Below, in pieces: positions 33,438 through 45,030 of a DNA stretch of 64,000 bases. A program made the position numbers and the translations under genes. Positions within the stretch are counted from its first letter, which is position 1; the number at the start of each line of letters is the position of its first letter. Below the pieces are notes generated by a model. The model had not been told where the DNA came from and ran no database searches. It saw nothing but the letters and a program-made list of their open reading frames with translations. The DNA is from Adiantum capillus-veneris (lineage: Eukaryota; Streptophyta; Polypodiopsida; Polypodiales; Pteridaceae), in assembly GCA_014529385.2 (NCBI GenBank), contig JABFUD020000260.1, forward strand, positions 1 to 64,000. The letters run 5' to 3'.

Positions 33438-34100
33438 CTATGGATTCATATGGATACCATCTTGAGAGATAATTAGGACTAGGTATTGAATCTCTTGAAG
33501 GAAAAATTCACTTTTCTTTTGGTTGAGAAAAAGCTTGTTCCCCCTCAAAGCTTGAAAAATCACTTGGAGATGTTGCTTGTGTTCCTCCAAGGACTTGGAG
33601 TAGATGATGATATCATCAAAGAACACTCTAGTGAATTTGCAGTAGGGTCTAAAGATTTTATCCATTAGATGATTGAATGTGGCTGGTGCATTGGTCAAGC
33701 CAAAAGGCATGACTAGATATTCATAAAAGACCAAACGTTGTACGAAATGCGATCTTTAGGATATATTCATGCATTATCTTTATTTGATGATAGTGGCCAC
33801 TTTTAAGGTCAATCCTACTGAAGTAGGTAGAGCCTTGTATATTTTCAAATAGATCTTCTACTTGAGGCATGGAAAATTTGTTTTTGTTAACAATATGGTT
33901 TAGTGCTTGATAGTCCACACACATACGGTATGTACCACCTTTCTTTTGCACTAAAAGGATTGGAGAACAAAAGGGAGAGGAGCTAGGCCTTACCATCCCT
34001 TTGTCTACCAATTCTTGTACTTGCCTCATGATCTCCTCTTGTTGAGCTTGGGAAACTCGATAAGGAGGGTTGTTAGGCGGTGAGATTCCTAGTAGGAGCT
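33438..34100 (-). pseudogene. Chromovirus reverse transcriptase
   Basis: Motifs in order on the minus strand: PYRVSQAQQEEIMRQVQELV, GMVRPSSSPFCSPILLVQKK, YRMCVDYQALN, YFSRIDLKSGHY, then after a frame change near 33,725, MPFGLTNAPATFNHLMDKIF and the catalytic FFDDIIIYS. Length and order match Ty3 RT. The fragment at 19,290-19,990 is a close relative. Confidence 0.88.
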
Positions 34101-34389
34101 CAATTTGATTTTCATAATCCCCTCATTTGGAGGTAAGTCCATGGGGATATCATCAATGAGCACATCTTGGAATCCTTTTACAAAATTAACCAAGTATAAC
34201 TCTTCTTCATTTCTACCATTGAGGATCATTTAGGGACTCTGACAAAAATCATCTACGTAGCTCTTCATTGATTTATCAAAAGCAGGAGGATTTACAAGTG
34301 GTATAGTATGACCAGACCCACTAGCATCTATATACATGTTCTTTCCCCTAGAGGTGAAGTAGATTCTCCTTTTAGAGAACTTCATGTTG

Positions 34390-34660
34390 GCAACCATGTG
34401 GTTGAATCATGGTGCCCCTAGGATAGCATCCTCATGTTGGAGAGGAGAGATGAAAAAGTCTTCTTTGTCGAAATAGCTTTGGACATGAAGGCTCAACTTC
34501 CCAATCAAGGGAGTATCAAAGGCTTGTTGTCCCTTGAAAGCTATGTCAGATGTTACGATATCTCTCATATCAAAAGCTTGAATGCCCAACTTGGTGGCCA
34601 ACTCCATTGAGTAGAGCCAGGCTCAAACAAGATGAAGGCATCGTGCTCCCTTACCTTTCC
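34390..34660 (-). pseudogene. Chromovirus protease
   Basis: FILFEPGSTQ occupies the place of the D-[SP]-G-[AS] active-site loop and ILGAPW matches the second protease signature. The catalytic Asp is replaced by Glu in this copy and a frameshift near 34,610 divides the domain. It lies between the zinc knuckle and RT, as expected. Confidence 0.65.
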
Positions 34661-35422
34661 CCAAGCATAGGAGAGAGGCGATCCTTTGCAATGAGCATCC
34701 TCTTTTAAGGCTTTGATGATGTTAGCTGTAGGAGTCTCATTGAGGGCATTTCTCTTGGGGCAAGAACGATATCCATGTCCTAGGTCCACACAGTTAAAAC
34801 ATTTTTGGTCCTTGCGAAAACCCTCAGGATCTTCACGAGAGAGTTTATTTTTACCTTTGTAAACTCCCTTCTCCTTGGACCAATTGTTGTTGTTGTTGTT
34901 GGAATTGCCTTGGAAAGAATTTTGGGTATTGGTTTTCCCCCTTGCATCATTTTTGTATTTGATTTCCATGGGCTTGACATTCCATCTAGCCCCTTGTTGG
35001 AAATTGATGCACGAAGAAACCATAGTGTGGTGGATTACTTTGACGATAGAACCAGACCGTTGGGAGTTTACGTACTCGGTCATCTCTTCACGTAAGCCCG
35101 CACAGAGTTGTTGCTTTTTCTTGCAAAATTCTATCTTTTGAAAGACAATAGCCTTGAGATGTAAATCCCAAAACTTGTCTACATATTTGTGGATAGACTC
35201 ATGGGACAGAAGCTTCAAACTACACCATATGGTAATCACTTTCTCCCCTTTGCATCGCTTGCTTGGAATTGCTTCATGATGGAAACTCATAAAGTTTTCC
35301 ATGTCTTTGGGGCTTCTCTGTTTCCACGAAGGCTAGCCCACCATTGACGAGCTTCTTTCTAGTGCATAGCTACATGGCGTAGCTTGGAGGACTCCGTGAA
35401 GCCCTCTGTAGACATGTAGTAG
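34661..35422 (-). pseudogene. Chromovirus gag, truncated at its N-terminus
   Basis: The 245-codon frame covers the gag core (LKLLSHESIHKYVDKFWDLH, KKKQQLCAGLREEMTEYV), an Asn-rich spacer, and the zinc knuckle CFNCVDLGHGYRSC. Upstream WWASLRGNREAPK remains before the copia LTR cuts the gene at 35,423. The start codon is not in the window. Confidence 0.83.
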
Positions 35423-35685
35423 TGTTAGTGTGTATACGCGCTTCACCAGGGGCACTTTTCTCCCACTGGGTTTTTCCCCCTGGACATCTGGTGTGAAAGG
35501 ACACCTTATCTCTTAGGGTCTCATATAAGCTTTGTAGCTCTGAGTTTGAATATACATTATTATTTTAATACAGAGAGATAGACTACAGAGATCTCGTACA
35601 CAAGCTCTGTGTCTTCTCCTTCTCCATCTTCTTCCTACTCTGAGCTGCTATCTTCCTTCTATTTCCTGTTTCATCATCTTCAACA
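35423..35685 (+). repeat. 5' LTR of the copia part (263 bp)
   Basis: Starts TGTTAGTGTG, ends TCTTCAACA. A TATA-like CATATAAGC is at 35,522. It is followed one base later by the primer-binding site. No partner LTR is present in the window, as the 3' half has been replaced. Confidence 0.72.
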
Positions 35686-35686
35686 A

Positions 35687-35703
35687 TTGGTATTAGAGCA
35701 AGG
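35687..35703 (+). other. Copia primer-binding site
   Basis: TTGGTATTAGAGCAAGG differs at few positions from the usual TGGTATCAGAGC complement of initiator tRNA-Met. Confidence 0.82.
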
Positions 35704-36086
35704 TGATTTCCAGAGCCTCTACTTGCGTTTTCGCGTCCGCGCGCGCAATCACAGTTTTCAGGCAGTTTTCGGAATATTTGCTCGTGGGAGAATCCTTGAC
35801 ATTCCGGGAGTATTCTGATCAGGCGACCTGGGGGTTTGACCCCCGTTTTTGAAGCCGTTCGAGCCCTCAGAATTTTGTTATGAGCAGCATAGCAGAAGTT
35901 ACTTTTCGGAGGCGTTTTGATCAAGAGGGTGTGCTTTTTGACATATTTTCTTCAGGTAAACAGTTCTTTTGGGAAGCAGCTTGTCTTAGCTTTTTGCTAA
36001 GATTTTGTGTAGAGTTTTGCTTGCATTGGAGAGGAGATTTTTGAATCTCTTGGAGGTTCTTTTGCTCTCTTGTGTGCATCCACAAT

Positions 36087-36945
36087 ATGGCTCAATCTAT
36101 GGAGAAAGAGATTTTTGGTGCGTTTACATCCGAAGACAAATTGGATGGTACCAACTATTCTCTTTGGTCTTTTATGGCCAAAAATGTTTTGGTTGGTAAA
36201 GGATTGTGGGATTATGTATCTGGAGATGAAGTTCGTCCAGGTAGCATTGCACCTGCCACGCCTGGTCGTGGTGCATCTGTTGGTGCAGGACCCTCACAAG
36301 TCACTCCAGAGCAAAAGAGATGGGATACTAAAGATGCACAAGCTATGGCTGTGATTGCCTTAACCATAAAGAGGACAATCACACCACATATCAGATCTTG
36401 CAGAACTTGTGAGGATGCTTCAAACACTCTGCAAGCTATGTTTGGAGGAAGAAACGCTGCCAGAATAGAGTTTTTGAAGAAACAACTTGACAAAATACAG
36501 ATGGACGAAGGTGACGATATCATCGAGCATCTTACAAAAATCAGGGATCTTAAAGAGCAATTGCTTAGCATTGATGAAGTGATTCCAGAGAAGGACTTGG
36601 TTTCCAAAACACTCAATTCACTACCACCATCTTATTTGACTTTTCAGACTTCTTTGACTCTGTCTTTGCGAGCTAATCCTGAGCCTCTTCATTTTGAAGA
36701 GTTAGTGGCTTTGATATTGCAGGAGGATCAATCACGTAAGAACAATTCTTTACAGGTGGATGGTATGGATCATGCTCTTGTTGTACAGAACAGAAACAAG
36801 GGTAAAGAGAGTGCTCATCACTCCAAGTCTGGTGCATGACAATCTTTAGAGAAGTCTAAAGGTGATTCGGACAAGTCCAAGAAGAAAGGTAAATGTCACT
36901 ACTGCAAGAAACCTGGTCACTACATTAGTGAGTGTAAAAAGTGAA
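36087..36945 (+). pseudogene. Copia gag with CCHC knuckle
   Basis: The frame starts at MAQSMEKEIFGAFTSEDKLD, the usual N-terminus of copia gag, rather than at the Met five codons upstream. The UBN2-type core includes NYSLWSFMAKNVLVGKGLWD and DEGDDIIEHLTKIRDLKEQL. TGA stops it at 36,839, but the same frame continues to the knuckle CHYCKKPGHYISEC and a second TGA near 36,942. Both stops fit CGA-to-TGA change. Confidence 0.9.
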
Positions 36946-37997
36946 TTGCTAAAGAAAATAAGAAAGATTCAAGTTTGGTTGTTTTAGCTTCTGGTGATTC
37001 TTCTATAGCTAAAGAAGAGTCTGCAAACTTTGTGCAGGATTCTTATGCTTTCTTAGTATATTCAGATTTTTCTACTTACAGAGTTGACGAGACACAAATG
37101 ATTTGGTACTTTGATAGTGGTGCATCCAGGCATATTACTTCAAGGAAGGATTTGTTTTGTTCATTGGATGCAGCTCCAGCAGGAAAGAAGGTGACATGTG
37201 CAAATAATGCTTCTTATCCAATCAAAGGCGTTGGTAAGATTTTGATTACCATTTCAAATGGTTAAGATTTATGCATGCCAGATGTCTTATATGTTCCAGG
37301 GATCAAGAAGAATTTGTTGTTTGTATCCTCTCTTGCAAAAAATGGTCTTCGGGTCATTTTTGAGGATGACAGATGTGTTGTACGAGATCGAGAGAATGGT
37401 TATTCTCTTATCACTACAGGTACGCTTGAAAATGGACTATTTGTGCTAGATCGTTATGAAAAGCAGATTCAGGTATGTATTTCAGAAACAAAGACTCCGG
37501 CCATGTAGGATGCTGAGTTGTGGCATGCTAGATTTGGGCATGTTAGTTATGGCAGTTTGATGACTTTACAACGTCACAATATGGTACATGATTTGTCTTT
37601 ATTGGAGATGCCACCAAGACATGTATGTGAAGGTTGCGTTCTTGGAAAGATGCACAGATTTTCATTTTCGCAGGATGGTTCAGTTAAAGGGAAACAAAAG
37701 TTGCAGCTTATACACAGTGATGTATGTGGTCCTATGAGGACGCCATCTATAGGAAACAGCCTTTATTTTGTGACCTTCATTGATGACTTTTTGAGGTTTT
37801 GTTGGGTGTATCCACTCAAAGAAAATTCAGATGTGTTTGCAATTTTTCAACATTATGTCGCCATGGTTGAAAATGAAACAGGTTGCAAAGTACAGACTCT
37901 TCATACCGATCGAGGAGGTGAATACATGTCAGGTGCATTTAAGGATTTTTTGGGAAAGAAAGGCATTAAACACCAATGCACTATGCCATACACACCA
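36946..37997 (+). pseudogene. Copia protease and N-terminal part of integrase
   Basis: Protease: MIWYFDSGASRHIT holds the D-S-G-A loop, followed by MPDVLYVPGIKKNLLFVSSL. Then the pre-integrase zinc motif (LWHARFGHVSYGSL, CEGCVLGKMHRF) and integrase core with HSDVCGPM (Asp 1) and LHTDRGGEYMSG (Asp 2). The catalytic Glu would lie just past the junction and is absent. Two stops (TAA near 37,263, TAG at 37,506) lie in frame. Copia RT and RNase H are missing. Confidence 0.88.
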
Positions 37998-40181
37998 AAA
38001 AAAAACACACCAAAGAAATTCTCCTCTTTTCTCATGTGTCCTATCTACTTCTCTAGTCGAATGATGACTCCATCAGAAAAGGGATACACGGCAGTGGAGC
38101 ACATGGTGCTTGCATTAATGTTTGCTACCACCAAATTTCACTATTATTTATTGTCTAGACCATTCATAATCTTAACAATGGAAGAAGTATTTCCTTATGT
38201 AATGCAGCACATGGATGTTTCTTCTAGGATTTCCAAATGGCTCACAAGGCTACAAGAGTTTGACTACACAATGCAAGTGGAGAACTCCACAAGGGCCAAT
38301 CTAGGAGGTATTCTCACTCATTGCCACTATGAAAAGAAGCTAAAGATAAAGCCAAATGATCAAGATATTACACCTGTGCTGGAAGTCCCTAAGGTAGAGG
38401 AGGCTCACTCTCTTTTCTTTGATGGAGTCTACAACAGGAAAGTGGACAAAGCTGTAGCAGGCATTGTCATCTTCAACGAGCAAGGGGATAAAGTTTTCTC
38501 CATTGGGAATCTCTTGGATTCTCACTCTAACAATGAGGCAGAATATGCAGCCTTAACTCTTGGGTTAGAGTGGTGTGTGACACAAGGCATTCAACGGTTA
38601 AATGTATTTGGTGATGCCATGCTTTTAATAAAACAAATACAAGGAACTTGGGCTTGTAAAAATCATAGCTTGCTAGGCCATTTGCGCAAAGTCAAGGACT
38701 TTTTAGGGAAATTTCAAGTTGTACAATTACATCATGTCCCTCAAGCAGAAAATCAAGAAGCAGATGCTCTAGCTAGAGAGAAGCTGCAAGATGTTTCAGT
38801 GGTGGGTGCTATCAAGTTGAAGCTGCCTCTCTTCCAAGGTAGCGATGCTATGCCTGACATCATGAGTTTATTGGACATAGGAGAGTGTCCTAAAGATCTT
38901 ACTAAGGGCCAAAAGCAGTGGCTTGTGCGCAAGGCAACAAAATACCGCCTTATCAATGACGGCCTCTACTGCAAGGGTAAGGATCAAATTCTTAGGCGTG
39001 TACCTCTCTCTAGAGAGATCACTAAAATCATTTCAAGTTTCCATGATGGTGTTTGCGGAGGACACTTTGCACTTGACATCACTAGTAGAAAGATTCTACA
39101 AGCCGGGTTTGTATGGCCTAGTCTACATAGGGATGTGCATCATTGGTGTAAAACATGCAAGGAATGTCAAAAGGCAGGGGATAGGAGGCTCACATATGAG
39201 CCACAGACTCCTATAATCTCATATGGAAAATTTGAGAAATGGGGAATTGATGCTATTGGGCCTTTTCCAAGGAGCCAATCAGGTAAATTTTATATCATCA
39301 TGGGTGTGGACTACATGACCAGGTGGGCTGAAGCAGTTTCCACCACCCGGATTACAGCTAAGGAAGTGGCTAAGTTCGTATTTGAAAACATTTGTTGCCG
39401 TTTTGACACTCCTCTTGAAATAATTTCTGACAGGGGACCAGGTTTTAGAGGAGACCTTTTAGGAGAGCTAATGGAGAAGTTAGGTATCTCACGACGACAC
39501 TCAACTCCCTACTACCCACAATGCAACGGTTTGGTGGAAAAGGTAAATGGTATGATCTGTAAGATCATCACTAAACATGTAAACAATCACAAAAGTGATT
39601 GGGACAAGCATCTTATGGATGCACTTTGAGCTTATCGCACTTCATTTCGCACATCCCTTGGGTTCACACCATATCACTTGGTGTTTGGTAAGGAATCCAT
39701 TTTACCCATTGAAGTACAATTGGCTAGTCTCAAGGTGCTAGCTGGGCAGGTGGAACGTCCTAATGCTCATCTCCACAACCACATTCTTGATCTAGAGAGG
39801 CTTCAACTAGACAGAGAATATGCTATCAACTATTATGCAGCATAGGCAGAGCAACGTCGACTTACCTTCAACAAGGGACTTAGGCCAAAAGGTCTCAAGA
39901 AAGGTATGTTGGTCCTATGGTATGATAACAAATTTGACACTAGGAAGGATAAAAAGTTTTCACCCAGATGGGAGGGGTCATTTGTCATTAGAAAGCGCTA
40001 CGCCAATGGCAGTTACCGATTGATGGATGCAGATGGTAGGTTCCACAAAACACGTGTCAATGGATGGAGGTTGAAGCAATACTTTTTGAGATTTGATCAA
40101 ACATCTACGATGGAAATCCCCAAGGAGGGAGACTCCTCCACCTCAATTGAAGAAGAATCAAGTACAACGCTAGAGGCATGA
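37998..40181 (+). pseudogene. Tat-like Ty3 RNase H, second RNase H and integrase, fused in frame to copia
   Basis: Starting within the first RNase H (PIYFSSRMMTPSEKGYTAVE), the frame runs through the second RNase H (SLFFDGVYN, NNEAEYAALTLGLEW, FGDAMLLIKQI, ENQEADALARE), the zinc finger (HDGVCGGHF, CKTCKEC) and an integrase with all three catalytic residues (WGIDAIGPF, IISDRGPGF, CNGLVEKVNG). After TGA at 39,627 and TAG at 39,843 the same frame continues to the C-terminal module FSPRWEGSFVI and ends at 40,181. It is a relative of the element at 1-5 kb. Confidence 0.9.
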
Positions 40182-42130
40182 ATACCTCTAGCCTTCGGGG
40201 GAGGGCTAATGAGGCAATCTTTTCCATGCATGGGAACCCCCCCATATATCTTTGCCCTTTTACTAGAATATTTCCTATTATATAAGTTACTTTTGATTTT
40301 TCTTTCCTTTTACACAAAAGTTTTAGCCTTTATTAAATAAATAAGACTTATGCTAATCAATCACGATGTAGCATAAATAAGTAATCTTTCTTTGTTGATC
40401 TCTCTTTTGAATTTAAATATTAAATATATATACTCTAAATTACATTGTATTTTAGTATTTTCTAATATATTTTTCATGTATATATATTATTCCACCCTAC
40501 CAAATATTTTATTCACTAGTTTTCATTTTCAAACCTCAACCCCACTTTCAAATTTCAATAATACCTCTATCTAGATGATTGCCAATCTTTTCAAAACTCT
40601 GGGTCATGTTTTCATACACATGAAGGAGCTTACACTTGAAGGCAAGAGAGAAGTCCACTCAAAGGGGACCACCAAAAGACTTTTGCAGCCACAAATAATA
40701 CATTATTTGGCTAAATTTTTTAAGTAAAGAAGAACCCCGAATCTGAAGGAGCGTTCAACATGAAAGATGTAGCTTGTTATCTCAAATTTTAGCTCAAATT
40801 TTTTCAGAATTTTTGGAGTTATTAACGCGGAGCTATGATTTTTGTAGTGGAGCCCATTTTTCTCATGTAATGGTGACACAGGCCATCCCTAGTTTTCTTC
40901 CCTCTAGAATGGCTATGGTTCTATAAGTCTTCAAGCATGATTACAAGAGACAAAGCTCTTTTAATGAGGTCTTGGTAAGTTTAGAGTGATTCTATCACCA
41001 TTTTTGGAGGATCCATCCTTATCAACAATTATCCACCTTCGACAGCCTCTCTTATAATTTTCTTACCTCTCTCTTCTCTCCCTAATAAGCTTATGTCTAG
41101 CCAAAGCTAGACTATTGTAAATATCTCCTATCCTCTACATCCTACCCACATTCTCTCTTCTTCTCTCTCTATTGACTCTGGTATTTTAAATAATGAGGAG
41201 ACAAGATGGGAGCCACAGTCACATGCACCCCATTTTTCTAGTCACTACAGTGGGACACTCACCTCAATTAGAAATATTGCTAAAACCTTCCCTCCTTCCC
41301 TATATAAGGAGGCCATGAGAGCTCACTTGGGCGACACACACACACACACCTATCCATACACACTCTTGTGCTACATGCTTGTAGCATGAACCCTAATCAC
41401 ATAATCATAACACCAACACCATGCACAAAAGATGAGCACCACACCTCCACACCACTTGTAATTAAGGGTTGAAGGCACAATTTCAAGAAGAAGAAGGGTG
41501 GACACACTCATGATATTCCTCGCCATCAACTCCCATCTCTCCATTATGCCTCCTACGATCTTGTTCCCTTCTCATTTTCCTGCCATACGCTACCTATTGT
41601 ATTCATCTTTTGCAAGCAATCAACACACTCCAGCTTGGTGCCATACTTTGTGTCGCTTTGGATACATACTCACAATTGGTATATGCTTGTTCCTTGCCAT
41701 TTTTTTTTCTGCTTATGTTAAGGTGTGCGGATTCGCTACCATACACACACACACACTCTCTCTCCCTCTCATATTCCTATCATCTTGCTACTTCCATCTT
41801 GAGGTGTGCGGATTCGCCACCTTTTGTATGAGAAGTGAGCATACTTTCATGTATCCCTGACCTCGTTATCTTCCTTACTACATGCACGAGTAGCGAGCCC
41901 ATTCTCACTCACTCACCACTCCTCTCACCTTATTCTCTCACCACCCCATTCCACATTTGGGTGTGGATCTTGAAATTGTTTTCCATGGCATGTTTCATTG
42001 TGTATATGTATGCGTCCTAGCCAAATATCTTGCTAGGTGGTGCCCCTATTGCGTATTCCCCATGATGAGGCCATTGTGCATAGTCTTGGTGTAGAGGCCA
42101 CCGGGTCTATTTTTTCACTTCCGCCTCTTA
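40182..42130 (+). repeat. Polypurine tract and 3' LTR of the Ty3 part
   Basis: CTTCGGGGGAGGG at about 40,194-40,206 is a fair polypurine tract. The LTR seems to start near TGAGGCAATC. A TATA-like CTATATAAGG lies at 41,301. Part of the LTR (AGCTATGATTTTTGTAGTGG near 40,845) matches the LTR-like sequence near 7.3 kb. From 41,338 there are short CA runs, and an 82-base imprecise duplication of AGGTGTGCGGATTCGC lies at 41,720 and 41,802. The right end is uncertain. Confidence 0.55.
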
Positions 42131-42159
42131 GCACATGTCCAGGGTTGTGCATTTCATTG

Positions 42160-43560
42160 TTCAACAGTGAAAACACACCAGAGACTGAAACAGTTAGGGG
42201 TTTATTGGCCAACTATGTATGTGGACACACATTCCTATGTTACCAGTTGTACAGTATGTAGTGCCAAACGACTAGTGGACCACGCAACTTTGTTTCAAGT
42301 AAACATAGCACCTGCATGGAGTCAATATATCATTGACTTCTTAACCACCAGAACGTTCCCTGATAACATCACAAGAGCACCGAAAAAATCTATAGAGCTG
42401 GAAGCTCGTGACTTTTAGTTATTTGGGAATCAACTCTATAAGCGGGGGAAGGACAATCAACTTAGAATCTGTGCAAGTGAAAGCGAATACCTGCTAATTC
42501 TAGAACATGCACATAGCGGAATAAGTGGAGGCCATTTTTCTGGCGATAAGACAACAAAAATTGTCTTAACCGCAGGAATTTGGTGGCCTACATTGCACAT
42601 GGATGCCGAAGAGTTTGTAAAGCGTTGTGATGCATGTCAACGCACAAAGATACCAATAAAAAGAGACGAGATGCCATTACGGCCAATGATGGGGGCAAGA
42701 GCATTTGCAAAGTGGGGCATTGATTTTATGGGACCTATATCACCCGTTGCATATCGCACCCATACCCAATATATCATTGTGGCCACGGACTATCTCACAA
42801 AATGGGTCGAAGCCAAAGCAACACAAAAAGCTGATGCACGCACCACGGCACAATTTTTGTATGAGAATGTTTTTGTACGCTACGGGTTACCAATAGAAAT
42901 TGTCAGTGACCGTGGAACACATTTTCTGAATGAAGTCTTTGAATATCTGCTAGAGGAACTCATGGTCATACATAGGAAATCAACACCATACCATCCACAG
43001 GCCAATGGGCAAGCTGAGGCCACAAATAAAACACTATGCACGGTTCTCACCAAAATAGTGTCAGAATCAAGAAAAGATTGGGATCAGCAGCTACACTCAA
43101 CACTATGGGCATACAGAGTAGCTTACAAAACATCAATAGGAACAACACCGTACAACATGGTGTTTAGCCTAAATGCTATACTACCCATAGAGTTTTTAAT
43201 CCCAACTCTACGAGTAGCAACAAGCTTGGAATGGATAGGGCACGATCTCTCTTCAAGGATTGATGATCTTGAAAAGCTAGATGAACTCCACTTACGAGCT
43301 GTCGCGTCAATCTATGCTAAAATGAGAACACAAAAGGAATTTTTTGACAAGCATGTGCGTACCAAAGAGTTTAAAACAGGTGATTACATACTTGTTTATA
43401 CCTTAAAACAACATACCAAGAAACTTAAAAAGCGAGGACTGGGACCATTTGTGATTAGTGATCTATCACAAAGTGGAGCTGTCAAGCTTGCTACATTAGC
43501 AGGTGAAGAAATGCCAAATTGGATTAGTGGATGTCGACTGAGGAGGTATCATCTACCACT
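42160..43560 (+). pseudogene. Ty3 integrase of A2 with a duplicated zinc-binding region
   Basis: First zinc-binding-like segment: RLKQLGVYWPTMYVDTHSYV ending CTVC. A linker of about 75 residues (with a TAG stop at 42,416) leads to the second: HAHSGISGGHFSGDKTTK, GIWWPTLH, CDAC. Then the core with WGIDFMGPI, IVSDRGTHF and HPQANGQAEATNKTL, giving the complete D-D-E triad, and a GPF module (KKRGLGPFVISDL). The part from 42,593 is one open frame of 381 codons. It is a homologue of the element B integrase. Confidence 0.85.
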
Positions 43561-43574
43561 CGATCACACAGGAG

Positions 43575-44204
43575 ATGCTCCAACAAATTCATCAAGGAAA
43601 ACAAAGAATGAAGGAAAAAGAGAGAGTACGGGAGGAAGCTCAAGCCGAAGCACAAGAACGCATTGCAAAAAGACGGCTTCTGCGACAACAACAAAAAAGT
43701 GGAGCACCATTGAGAATCAATGCCATTCGACTGTCTGAGTTGGAGGAAGAAAAAGTGGAGCCAGTAATTGCGGTCAAAGTGAGCAACAATCAAGTGGGAT
43801 CAACAGCTTTGCTTGATTCGGGTGCTCAAGCAAATTTGATCTCTTACGGATTATACCAATAGCTCACAGTCATAGATCAACTTCATCTTACTCCCCAAGT
43901 GCTGGAAAGTAGCACATCACACCCATTGACAACATTGGGATGGACTATATTGCATGTATAGCTACTTCAATATATTTATCCACACAAATTCTATGTGGTG
44001 ACAGATGAAAGCACACAACACCCAATGATGCTAGGGCAACCTTGGCAAAAAGCATACAATGTGCAGATAGATTGGAAAGCAAAGGCGGTCAAAATTCAAC
44101 ATGAAAATGAACAACAGGTGATAGCTTTTCCTCAGCAATACCATCATGATCAACTGCAAGCCATGCAATCACTGGCAACCGAGCCAAAAACACGAATTCC
44201 ATGA
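43575..44204 (+). pseudogene. Second retropepsin-like domain downstream of integrase (A2)
   Basis: After a Gln/Arg-rich linker the frame reads PVIAVKVSNN, then TALLDSGAQANLISYGLY, a D-S-G-A active-site loop, and about 60 codons later PMMLGQPWQKAYNVQIDW, the I-L-G-x-P-W-like second signature. Two stops, at 43,861 and near 43,961, interrupt it. It lies downstream of the integrase C-terminus, where Ty3 elements do not usually carry a protease. Element B has the same domain at the same place. Confidence 0.75.
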
Positions 44205-45030
44205 ATGAACAACAGGAAACCCGAGACCAAATATCAGGTAAAAGCCAACCATGCTAATTACAGACAAATGAGGTCACCGGCCACAATGCAAAAATCTAGG
44301 CTACGAAAACAAGGTAAACAAGTATGGATGCGGAAGGATAGAAATGCAATGGCAGAAAAACAACAATGTAACAAACGGATTCCAACAAAGCAGACGGTTC
44401 AACCCCAAACCAAGGGCATAAAACGAATGTGGATCCCAAAGAAAATGCTTAGCCATAACTTAAATGTCACTCACATTTGGATACCAAAGCAAAAGAAACT
44501 ACCTGCAGTACAAGCAACAATGGAAGGCCGACGGCTGCATTTCAAAAAGGAGAACCAACATATGTAGATGCCGCTGAAAGACAAACAAGTGGCAAACAAG
44601 AAAGAGCCAAACCATCTACAAAAAACGACAGTAACAAAATACCAGTGGAAAGCCATAGCCATTACATCCCAGCCAATTCTATCTTTAGACACAGCTACGA
44701 CTCCATCAATAGTGTCGGCAAAGCAATTGCTTCTTGCCAAAAAGACAATTAAACAGAGAGCAGTAGAGTGACAGTTGTTACTTGCAAAGAAAGCAAGAAA
44801 CCTCGACGGCGAATGCCAATAAGCTTTTTGCTTATTCCCTTCTCTTGCACAGCATTAATTTTTCCATGCATTGACCGAGTATGCATAAAATAGGGCCACA
44901 TTAATCGGCCAGGCATTAGCACAACTTTTTCAACCTATGAATGGCACATACTCCGAGGCGAAACCTTGTCGTCTGGGAGGACTCCGGCTAGGAGGGGGGG
45001 AGGCATTCTAGAGGCACTCTCAAATGCGGA
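44205..45030 (+). pseudogene. C-terminal tail of Pol with W-[IV]-PK motifs (A2)
   Basis: The frame that carries the second protease continues with KQVWMRKD, KRMWIPKKM and THIWIPKQK, then a region with YQW and TIKQRA shared with element B. The tail decays in the last 250 bases but seems to end at the internal polypurine tract, as in B. Composition is basic and Gln-rich. No known domain. Confidence 0.55.
44985..45003 (+). other. Internal polypurine tract of A2
   Basis: GGCTAGGAGGGGGGGAGG corresponds to CTAGGAGGGGTGGAAGGG of element B at 59,985-60,002. It is not followed by a TG LTR start in either copy. Confidence 0.5.

Larger units (their letters stand above)
28016..35422 (-). mobile_element. 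Ty3 chromovirus, split by a nested LTR element
   Basis: On the minus strand: gag with zinc knuckle, protease, RT, RNase H, then an inserted 3,368-bp element, then integrase and a chromodomain-like C-terminus. Removing the insertion together with one copy of the GAAGA duplication restores an open frame across the RNase H-integrase linker. The gag N-terminal part is cut at 35,423 by the copia LTR. Confidence 0.85.
35423..42130 (+). mobile_element. Chimeric LTR element: copia 5' half fused to Tat-like Ty3 3' half
   Basis: A copia LTR, primer-binding site, gag, protease and the first part of integrase are followed, without a frame change, by RNase H, second RNase H and full integrase of a Tat-like Ty3 element, then a polypurine tract and a Ty3-type LTR. 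The junction is at about 37,998. From about 36,087 to 40,181 a single frame is broken only by six stop codons. The copia LTR sits in the gag of the chromovirus. Confidence 0.82.

Noticed and set aside
41498-42261. Several short plus-strand ORFs between the Ty3 LTR and the A2 pol
   Set aside because: No motifs; they lie in LTR-like sequence with CA runs.
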